A stretch of DNA of 64,000 bases from Muraenolepis orangiensis. Its lineage: Eukaryota > Chordata > Actinopteri > Gadiformes > Muraenolepididae. Positions within the stretch are counted from its first letter, which is position 1. Each line of letters starts with the position of its first letter. The translations under genes and the position numbers were made by a program. Where the stretch lies: positions 2,491,876 to 2,555,875 of the forward strand of contig CM051006.1 of NCBI GenBank assembly GCA_027704905.1, in the 5' to 3' direction. Under the pieces are notes generated by a model. That model made no database searches and was not told the origin of the DNA. It saw only the letters and a program-made list of their open reading frames with translations. This document shows positions 56,220 through 64,000 of this stretch, piece after piece.

Positions 56220-56450
56220 AGTTAGCAGAACTCAAAAATTTTGAGGCAATGACTTGCCTCAAAATTTTTGAGTTTATCAACTCAAAAAACTCAAGTTCTC
56301 AGTACTCAAAAGTTTTGAGTTCTGAGAACTCAAGTTTTGAGTTCTGAGAACTCAAGTTTTGAGTTCTGAGAACTCAAAAGTTTTGAGTTCTGAGAACTCA
56401 AAAGTTTTGAGTTCACAGAACTCAAATGTTTTGAGTTCTCAGAACTCAAA
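56220..56450. repeat. Subterminal palindromic array
   Basis: Repeated units close to GAACTCAAAAGTTTTGAGTT separated by ctga/ctca, about 8-9 in a row; each unit is nearly self-complementary. It lies just inside the left TIR. Confidence 0.9.
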
Positions 56451-56452
56451 AC

Positions 56453-56594
56453 TTTTGATTAGGTGCTACTTAACTAATTTAAGTTACTATGACTTAAAGT
56501 TGTCAGTTTTCAGAACTCAAAAGTTTTGATTAGGTGCTACTTAACTAATTTAAGTTACTATGACTTAAAGTTGTCAGTTTTCAGAACAGTGCAC
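56453..56594. repeat. 71-bp direct repeat, two copies
   Basis: ttttgattaggtgctactta starts at 56453 and again at 56524, almost identical, between the palindromic array and the gene's 3' end. Confidence 0.93.
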
Positions 56595-56613
56595 ATTGTG
56601 TAGTAGGCCTATT

Positions 56614-56772
56614 GATAAATGTGTAGAAAGAAGGATACCTCAGTGAGGTATTATTGAAGGCCTTCTGAATCAAAGTTCTTTGCTTACTTCTTAAGGCATT
56701 ATTGTGACAAAGGGAAAGAACTTTGATTCACAATAATAATACCTCACCCCACATCCTTTCTACACATTTATC
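56614..56772. repeat. Inverted repeat overlapping the gene's stop codon
   Basis: Left arm 56614-56682 (gataaatgtgtagaaag ... gaatcaaagttcttt) and right arm 56715-56772 (aaagaactttgattc ... ctttctacacatttatc) are complementary with small gaps. The right arm includes the stop TAG (56760-56762) and the last codons of the final exon. Confidence 0.88.
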
Positions 56773-58593
56773 ATCAAGTCATTCTTGAGTGTCTGCAACC
56801 TGGGCGACAGTTTACCAGCTTCTAGACCAAGTACAATCTTCTGAACGAATTCAAAAGTGTTGGTCAGCGCTTTAGGATAGCTGAGGTGTAGTGCATAAAT
56901 CAGTCCAAACATGACCAGGAAGGCATCACCAAATCTGGGGAGGCTGATCACGATGTCACTTTCGAGGACGACAGAGATTTTCACAGGCTGGTAGTGAACT
57001 GGACTTGTGTCATGGTCACTGATGACAGTAAGGAGGGCCACAGCAACATCGTCAAGCTCTGGCTCATCAGGCTCCTGAATGAATGAAAGAGACATACTAA
57101 TCACAAACTAATCCATGGTTTCTACTAATATAAGAGTTAAATAGAATTATTTTTTCCACAAAATAGTACTTAATTTATTTTATAACGTTTTTTTTGGTTA
57201 TTGTTGTTGACAAATCATCTCTCCTTATCATTTAAGTACTGCTGGTGCAGCACAAAGCTAAGTATATGGAGTTATGTTTGTAAGTTGTAAGTAAAAACAG
57301 AAGATGCGTGTTCTGGACACAGGAATCAGCCAAGTTACCAGAGAATCTAAGTGGCGGGAGATAGACTGATACTAAGCTCAAGAACACATACAGGAAAATG
57401 TTTTACTAAACTTCTTGTCGCTTTGAACAAAACACCAAGCCAGTTCATTTGTAGTAGGGTGAAATAAAACAGACCATACCTCTCCAAATCACACAAACTG
57501 TATGGATAGACTAAACAAGGGTAAGTCCTAAAACATGTTAGTATTTTGATTAACTGTTCACTTAATATACAGTGGTACTGTTCATTATTTAAGGAGACTC
57601 ACTGTGCAGGTTCTGAAAAATCCAGAGACTTCCTCGTTCAGATACACAGGAAGTGCATGGAGAACAGTGGTGCGCCTGGTGTGGATGTCATGGATTTCCT
57701 ATTAAGATAAAAAACAGAAGTGTATATACTGAAAGTTTACTGAACAATGTTGATTTTAAACAGTCCAATCAGAACATATGTCCACAAATAACCTCTACAC
57801 ATCTTTAATGCAATCAGACAAATAGCAAACACAAAGTGGACTAATTGTAAAATGTAAAAGCTCATTTGAATCATTGAAGCTGTCCAATGTTAGAGGTTCA
57901 ACCTACGACATGTATAATAATCTATTCACCTGTTCATCGTGGATTCGTAAAATGTCTGCCAACGCAACTGCTGTGGTCCCAGTTTTAGTCGCCTTCTGTC
58001 GAAATAACGTCATCAGTCTACGAATATGGCGGTCAAGCTCTGCGTAGAAGGTGTTGGGCAGGTTCCGGTTTGTAACCATCTGGAACTCTGCATACACCTA
58101 CATTTAAAAACAGCATCAGGACAATACATCAACATCAATTAGTCAGTTCAACTTGGAGGATCTCTTAAACTTCTATAACGCAGCAAATAGCCGCCAAATG
58201 AGTAAGAACCACAACTTTCACTTTAAACCACACAGAATGTGCAATATGTTAACACAGGAAAAAAATATCCATATTACCACACTCTATTTTAAGAGCAGGC
58301 CAGGTCCATGAGCTCGTTCACTGGTGGGCAGGAGTTTACTATGGTCTGTCCGCGCAGGGCAAATGTGGTCTGCATCATCTTGGTAATGAGAGGCAGGTTC
58401 TTCTCAGTCTTCTTCAGTTCTTCAGCAATTGTCTGCCTCAACTGCTGAATGATGACTGAAATGTACACACGCAATCAGTATAGAGGCATGGAAGAGGGCT
58501 GTGCTGCAGTCTGTAGTGTTTAAATAACTGTATTCTGGAAGTGAAAGAAGGAGCGCACAACTTACACTGCCAGACCATATCGGAACAAGCCAC
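56760..58593 (-). pseudogene. SAMD3-like gene fragment, copy 2 (five exons, frame broken)
   Basis: Minus-strand exons: 58566-58593, 58278-58455, 57930-58097 (a second acceptor is possible at 58088), 57603-57698 and 56760-57074 with stop TAG. The last two exons join in phase 0 (acceptor tcattcattcag|GAG). The final exon reads EPDEPELDDVAVALLTVISD, KISVVLESDIVISLPRFGDA, LVMFGLIYALHLSYPKALTN and TFEFVQKIVLGLEAGKLSPR, the conserved C-terminal domain of the fish SAMD3-like family. The 58278-58455 exon has WPALK out of frame and a TAA, exactly as in copy 1, so the defect predates the duplication. An in-frame path would need a weak donor CCA|gtgaac to the 58097 acceptor. No N-terminal exons were recognised; a possible one is at about 59270 (donor CATG|gtaagt). 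Function unknown. Confidence 0.75.
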
Positions 58594-60336
58594 CTGAAAG
58601 GAAAAAAAATGACAAAGTTTAGACCTCCATCAACAACATTCAAACCAGAATTACTTACAACTCAATATAACAAAAAGTTCATTACTATTAGCTTACAAAA
58701 ACATGACCATGGAATACAGAATACACAACACTGCTGTGCGGTCGGAAACCTAGGCTGTAAAAGCCAGCTGGCTAGCTAATGACCAGCTAGCCATAAGTTA
58801 TCCCTTACACGTGTTCTAACCACCATGAATGGAAGGAAACCACGTGCTCGAAATTTTAACACCGTTTTGGGCTTCGGTTTGGTTTAGATAGTAAAAGTTA
58901 GTAACCAGAGTTAGCTCTTAAAAACAAGATTCATTTTCCCATAACCTGAATACATTTACATTACATTTAGGGCATTTGTCAGACGCTTTTATCCAAAGCG
59001 ACTTACAAAGAGTACAATTGTTGAAGACAGCAATATATCTCCGTGGTGCATAAAGATAAGAAAAAGAGTAGGTTTCAAGCATTCCTGCTGAATAGTGCAA
59101 CGTTATATGAGCCTCATGTGCTCTGCACTACACCAACATGCGAGACTAGCGAGAACAATTGAGCGAAATTATATTTTTAAGTCAGGTAGATTAAATGAGC
59201 AGAAATAACTAACTATAATTGGTATAATGTATGTGATGTATCTATTAATTAATTAATACTTTAAGTAACTTACCATGCACTTTGGACAAGATCTTGGAGT
59301 TCTTCAACGCGGTTGGGGGGAGGAGAGCAAATGATCGCGGTGGAGTGGTGTGGAGTGGGGGAGGGGGGTGGAGCGAATCAAATGGGGGTGGGGGGTGGGT
59401 TGAAACCGCCCGTCAAGGGGAGGGGGAGGGGCGTGTTGCTGAAACAGTTCATGGAGGGGGGAGGGGCGTGTTGCTGAAACAGTTCATGGAGGGGGGAGGG
59501 GCGTGTTGCTGAAACATCGTCTGACCCTCAAGGGTGGCGACTAGACCAATGTGTGCGTTCATGCAGCGTTTCCGCTGGTAAGGTTTCCACGGCTAAAACC
59601 TTGCCGCCACACCATACATTTGATAATAAAGAATAGGGCTGTCAAGGTTAATGCGTTACTAACGCGTCGCCGTTAACGCCCCCCCCCGTTCGGACCTGAA
59701 GTCCCGCCGCCACCCTCCCCCCCCACCCCCACCGCTGGCCATCGCGACCTGAATCCCCCCCCCGTCTGACACCCATGAGATCAATTCCACAGGAATCACT
59801 GCTTCCATGAGTATATACCACACACCCAACCCCAGATAAATGCCAGAAGAACCCATGCCTGTGGATTAAAGACCAAAGATCGTACCTCTTGTCTTGTGTT
59901 CTGACCGACACGAGTGCGAGTGCGCGCGATATACAGAGTCATCATATACAGTCCTTTAAAGTCCTCCCCAATACCCACTATAATGTTACTGACATCAGAC
60001 ACATGAATGTTGAAACAATAGAAATCAGTGGAATTTATCATTTTGAATATGTAATTACTTAATTATTTAAATTATTTTATTTTATTTTATTATTATTATA
60101 TATTATTATATTATTATAATTATGATTTAATTATTTAATTATCGTGCTTAAGTTATGCTTTTAAGTTATGCTTACTTAATACACAAATAGTTCAAGTCAA
60201 TCAAGTTAATCAATCAAGTTAAGTTGCAGTTACTCAAAAAAGGACGACAAGTCACACGAACTCAACATTTTTGAGTTCGTAGAACTTTTTTGAAACTTTG
60301 AGTACACACTACTTAATCTATTTGATTACTTTGAAC
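58594..60336. other. Right-hand non-coding part of TIR element copy 2
   Basis: Same content as 1404-3150: dispersed fish repeat (58951-59020), G-rich 36-bp repeats (59428-59516), C-rich tract, unassigned minus-strand open stretch (60041-59796), AT-rich run and subterminal palindrome. Confidence 0.6.
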
Positions 60337-60496
60337 ATTCGGGTTTACAGTGTAGCAAAGAATAAAAGCGGCGGAATGCAAAGGTTTAATAGGATCAGTG
60401 TGTTTAAATAACAATGGAACAAATAGTAATACACTAGTTAAAGTAGTATTAAATGATTAACTACAAGCCAATAACTAAGATTTTTCTTCTCGACAG

Positions 60497-60934
60497 GTGA
60501 GAGGGCTGGAATTATCCTGGACATTCCTCCTGAAAAACCCTCTTCTGACACCTCCACAAGGAATTGCTTCCACCGAAGGGGTGGGAGACATGGATTCAGC
60601 AGCGGTGGCGACGGTGGTGGTAGAGGTGGAGGTGGAGGTGGAGGAGGAGGTGGAGGTGGAGGTGGAGGTGGAGGTGGAGGTGGAGGTGAAGGTGGAGGTG
60701 GAGCTGGAGCTGGAGCTGGAGCTGGAGCTGGAGCTGGAGCTGGAGCTGGAGCTGGAGCTGGAGCTGGAGCTGGAGCTGGAGGTGACGGAGCGAGGTGGAG
60801 GAGGGGGGAGACTTTTCTCTGGTGGAAGAAAGAAACCTTCTGTGCCTTGCTTGGCACCAGGAAACCCTGATTCAGCAGACGGCACCACCACCAGCAGCTC
60901 TGAAAGCGCTGTGTCCGCACAAGTTAGCAGATGA
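60497..60934 (+). other. Coding-like stretch with (GGTGGA)n and (GGAGCT)n repeat
   Basis: After a pyrimidine-rich tract and AG (ttttcttctcgacag, ending 60496), one plus-strand frame reads ERAGIILDIPPEKPSSDTS, then RRGGRHGFSSGGDGGGRGG, polyglycine, then an Ala-Gly run, and ends at a TGA near 60869. It could be a relic exon of a glycine-rich protein or merely repeat expansion (60612-60782). No family was recognised. Confidence 0.3.
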
Positions 60935-61097
60935 AAAATGCAGGGTAGGAAATTGGAAAACTGTGGAGATTTATTTTGAATTTGATACATAATTATTCCT
61001 AGTTTGAGCATAATATCTTGAAAAGAACCACAACAAAAGACAACAGAAGGAGAAAGAATAGGTTGGAATGAAGGAATGATCATCTCTTCAGTCTGAA
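60935..61097. other. No gene recognised
   Basis: Short unique spacer. Confidence 0.5.
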
Positions 61098-61131
61098 ATG
61101 ATGGTGATGGTGATGATGATGGTGGTGAGGC

Positions 61132-61172
<41 letters not shown>

Positions 61173-61317
61173 GTGGTGAGGCTGATGATGATGATGATGA
61201 TGATGATGGTGATGGTGATGGTGATGGTGGTGATGGTGATGGTGATGATGATGATGATGATGATGATGATGGTGGTGATGGTGATGATGATGATGATGGT
61301 GATGATGGTGATGATAG

Positions 61318-61349
<32 letters not shown>

Positions 61350-61374
61350 GTGATGATGATGGTGATGATGGTGG

Positions 61375-61412
<38 letters not shown>

Positions 61413-61434
61413 GTGGTGATGTTGATGATGATGG

Positions 61435-61490
<56 letters not shown>

Positions 61491-61500
61491 GTGATGATGG

Positions 61501-61547
<47 letters not shown>

Positions 61548-61578
61548 GTGATGTTGATGGTGATGATAATGATGATGG
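61098..61578. repeat. (GAT)n trinucleotide repeat
   Basis: About 480 bp of gat with ggt interruptions. Met-rich and Ser-rich open frames are artefacts. Confidence 0.98.
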
Positions 61579-62060
61579 TTTATTCTTTAATTTCAACTAT
61601 TAACTAGATAAACTAGAGACCCTCAGTAAAGCGCATATCTCCGCCAAAAAGTCTCCTGGATCCAGATTTGGATCCGGATCTGCACTAAAATCCAATCCAA
61701 TCAACCACCAAGTTCTGTCCAATTCCAACCATTTTTTGTTTAATTTGATTGTTATCTTGCTAACAGACAATCAAACATGGGCCAACACACACTTCCCTCC
61801 CATCTTGGATGGGAAGAAGGTAGGTGGTAATAATATTATTATAATCATTTTATTCAATTATTTAAAGAGCTGGTTTCTCCATCCAGAAGGGAGCCCACCT
61901 CCCCCTCCAGGTCACATCCCTAACTGAGGAGTAGCACCCCTGATCCCGTGGTCAACGCTTCCGGGCGTAGTACCAGGAACAGGCTTGTTTAGGCTGATTT
62001 AGCGATTGGTCACAGTGGTTTTGCGGAGTGGTTTTGGCAATTAGCTGCATCAGAGTCACT
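61579..62060. other. No gene recognised; short dispersed repeat
   Basis: tggatccagatttggatccg (about 61659) belongs to a common dispersed vertebrate repeat pattern. The rest is unique. No coding signal. Confidence 0.4.
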
Positions 62061-62067
62061 GCCACGA

Positions 62068-62352
62068 TGTCAGACCCCAGACATCCTTTCCCTGTGAGAG
62101 ACGGCCGGCTGCCCGTGGAGGAGGACTCACCCACAGAATAAACGGGAACGCTGGCGGCGGCCTTGAGCCACCGTGATGGGATCTCTAACTCTGAGATACA
62201 CTTCCTCCAGGATGAACTGGAGGCATTAAGGGAGGTGAAGCAGCAACCCAACGGGAGCGTAGAGCCGCCAGATTGAATACAAGTACAATACAATACAAAT
62301 TTCCCTCGGGATTAATAAAGTAATCTGAATCTGAATCTGAATCTGAATCTGA
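62068..62352 (+). mobile_element. Coding-like piece attached to a non-LTR tail
   Basis: One plus-strand frame reads MSDPRHPFPVRDGRLPVEED, a single TAA stop, then ISNSEIHFLQDELEALREVK and SVEPPD stop (62068-62277). It is followed directly by ttccctcgggattaataaag and (AATCTG)n. Either it is the 3' part of an unrecognised LINE ORF, or a host exon joined to a retro tail. Confidence 0.35.
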
Positions 62353-63098
62353 AGTGGGCACAGCGCTTCTCTTATCAGTTTTGTAGATATTAAAGGCATT
62401 CTTATGGTGTATCCTGCTGTAATGTGTTTCCTAAACATCCCTATTTGTTGGAACTGGCTTCTGACATTCAAGCAATTCAATAAAACATATAATTCAGGTT
62501 CACGTTTACATACCATCTGTGATGGTAGATACTCCAATCTAACATTTATACCATATATTTAATATGAACGTCTTTTCTGCAGGGTATTCTCTCCTGCTGT
62601 AAGTTTAATAAGTACAGAATACTACAGTTCTATTATTTCCTGTTAGTTTAAGTTCTTCACCTCCTGGTATATTTCTGAGATGAGTCTATTTTTCCTGCAT
62701 CTGGTTTCCTCATGCGTGGATCCTCCAATGGTCTTCCCTCTAGCTTAGTCACCACACTATGTTTTCTCAGGAACTAATTCACTTCTCACTATTTTTCAAT
62801 TTCAGCAGATTATTTTGTACAAGGTGACTTTCAGCCACACAGAGTCAGGGGTGTCGAACCCTGAACCTTTTGGGTTGCAAAAACCTCTATCCTTCTTCTC
62901 AGTTGAACACCTTTCTTTCTATGGCTTGGTGTAGGTTTTCCTTCTGTCTGGCCTGTTAATCCGTGTTCCCCCGTGGGCCCCGTTGTACATCCCCCCCCCC
63001 CTAAGCCGAGACCTCTTCCCCTGCTCCTCTTATCCGCTGACTCGCCACCAACTTGGTTTGGTCCACACATGCAGCCAGCAGTTCAAACATAGATCATC
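62353..63098. other. No gene recognised
   Basis: Unique AT-rich sequence, with a C-run at 62989-63001. Confidence 0.45.
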
Positions 63099-63112
63099 TG
63101 AGAGAAGAGAGA

Positions 63113-63164
<52 letters not shown>
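63099..63164. repeat. (GA)n microsatellite
   Basis: About 65 bp of GA with one gat interruption. Confidence 0.97.
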
Positions 63165-63168
<4 letters not shown>

Positions 63169-63512
63169 ACCATCTCCCAGGCAGAGGAGGATCACTTGGT
63201 TGGCCAGCTGTGTTCCAGGGCTCTGTCAGTGAGTCAGAGCTCCTCCACCGCCGCTGCCACACGGTTGGAAACCGTCACTCAGAGCAGGATAGACAGCTCC
63301 CCGAAAACGGGCCCTATCATCGGGGAGGACAGCCAGGGGAAGAGGGGTCTGATGGAGGATTGAAGCAAGACTTCCACACTGAGGGGAGAGCAGGGTTTGA
63401 GTCACCGGTACACACACACACACACACCCACCCACACCCACACCCACACGTTTTTCCTTAAAGCCTCAGTCACACATACCCATCTTTGGCTCCCGTCCCA
63501 GTGCTACGACAA
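63165..63512. other. No gene recognised
   Basis: Unique GC-richer sequence with an (AC)n/(CCCAC) tract at 63411-63450. Confidence 0.45.
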
Positions 63513-63691
63513 GAAAAGCGTTGCAGGAAGAAGCGAGGGAGCGAGCCGGCGTGCTAGTCAGGCTGAGATGTCGATCCGATCGCCCTCCACTACCCACCAT
63601 TCTACTGGCTAATGTACAGTCTCTGGACAATAAGTTAAGCAAGCTACAGGCTCATATTCAATTCCACCGGGAAACTAAGGACAATTGTATC

Positions 63692-63692
<1 letters not shown>
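63513..63692 (+). mobile_element. L2-like LINE, endonuclease N-terminal scrap
   Basis: Plus strand: ERAGVLVRLRCRSDRPPLPT, ILLANVQSLDNKLSKLQAHI and FHRETKDNCI, matching 13333-13480 closely. It breaks off into (AC)n at 63692. Confidence 0.85.

Positions 63693-63770
<78 letters not shown>
63691..63770. repeat. (AC)n microsatellite
   Basis: About 80 bp of pure AC abutting the L2 scrap. Confidence 0.98.
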
Positions 63771-63775
<5 letters not shown>

Positions 63776-64000
63776 CTTACACTGCCTCCCTCCAAGCCGG
63801 TGGATAGTGACCCTGCCCTCACCGTAGTGTAAGATGGAGGGCTTGTAAATCGCTCGTCTCTCATCAGAAGAGGGGAGACTGGTGGTTTATAAAATGGAAA
63901 ACAGGAAACAAGGAGTAACTCCACCCCTTGCAGTTCTGGTTTACTACCCAGGAACTGTGCCATCTCCCCCCAGAAGTTCTGCTATAACACAGTAGGACTG
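63771..64000. other. No gene recognised
   Basis: Unique sequence to the end of the window. Confidence 0.5.

Larger units (their letters stand above)
56203..60352 (-). mobile_element. TIR element carrying a SAMD3-like gene, copy 2 (both ends present)
   Basis: 4150 bp between CACTGTAAAACCGAAT (56203-56218) and ATTCGGGTTTACAGTG (60337-60352), which are inverted repeats with 15 of 16 matches. TA lies directly outside both ends (56201-56202 and 60353-60354), as expected of a TA target-site duplication. Subterminal regions are rich in aactcaaaa/ttttgagtt palindromes on both sides. The interior holds a minus-strand, multi-exon SAMD3-like gene. No transposase frame is visible, so the element would be non-autonomous or have lost it. 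A TA duplication is used by Tc1/mariner and by ISL2EU-like elements; the superfamily is not settled here. Confidence 0.78.

Noticed and set aside
60475..61607. A 373-residue Ser-rich frame and a Met-rich frame
   Set aside because: Both are readings of the (GAT)n and (GGTGGA)n simple repeats.

Overview
The window looks like a repeat-rich intergenic stretch of a teleost fish chromosome. The evidence is the retroelement mix (L2/CR1-clade LINEs, Rex3-like RTE fragments, a chromodomain Ty3/Gypsy element of the Tf1/sushi type, tRNA-headed SINEs), GT-AG introns, and an extreme load of (AC)n, (CT)n and minisatellite DNA. I find no intact host protein-coding gene, no rRNA gene and no tRNA gene outside SINE heads. 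The species cannot be named from the sequence.

Layout: 1-3166 is the right-hand part of a terminal-inverted-repeat (TIR) element that carries a multi-exon fragment of a fish gene family usually annotated as SAMD3-like. A second, nearly identical copy, with its left end present, fills 56203-60352. A third, older and degraded member of the same family lies at about 43968-47095 and is split by an L2 LINE. Between these, 3.3-11 kb holds a 50-bp minisatellite, an LTR fragment, LINE and SINE pieces and two TTAGGGGG-like G-rich blocks. 12-16.3 kb is a pile of LINEs ending in an LTR. 17-20.8 kb is minisatellite and microsatellite. 21.2-26.1 kb has two L2-type reverse transcriptase fragments and a SINE. 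26.55-30.14 kb is a defective Ty3/Gypsy chromovirus-type element. 30-44 kb is dominated by minisatellites, with a Rex3-like fragment, one CpG-rich block (37.7-38.1 kb) and an LTR copy. 45.2-48.3 kb is L2 sequence. 49.65-51.55 kb is a purine minisatellite plus (AC)n. 53.5-55.5 kb has a hAT transposase fragment, a minisatellite and a solo LTR with a target-site duplication. 60.6-64 kb is simple repeats with a few coding-like scraps.

The main biological point is the TIR element. Two copies are almost identical, and their similarity stops exactly at the last base of a shared 16-bp TIR. In the 56.2-60.35 kb copy the opposite TIR is present and the element is flanked by TA on both sides. A spliced SAMD3-like gene lies inside in a fixed orientation, and the older third copy has the same order of terminus, last exon and internal exons. 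The simplest reading is that this cellular-looking gene family travels as cargo, or as an integral gene, of a DNA transposon. The Gypsy element appears to have used a self-priming binding site, but it is dead: it has an altered polymerase motif, an altered integrase site, several frameshifts and a promoter-less 3' LTR.

Limits: all family calls come from reading translations and motifs by eye. No database search or alignment was run. Exon borders are read from GT-AG signals and conserved phase. Repeat ends are accurate to roughly 10-30 bp unless a precise terminus is stated.
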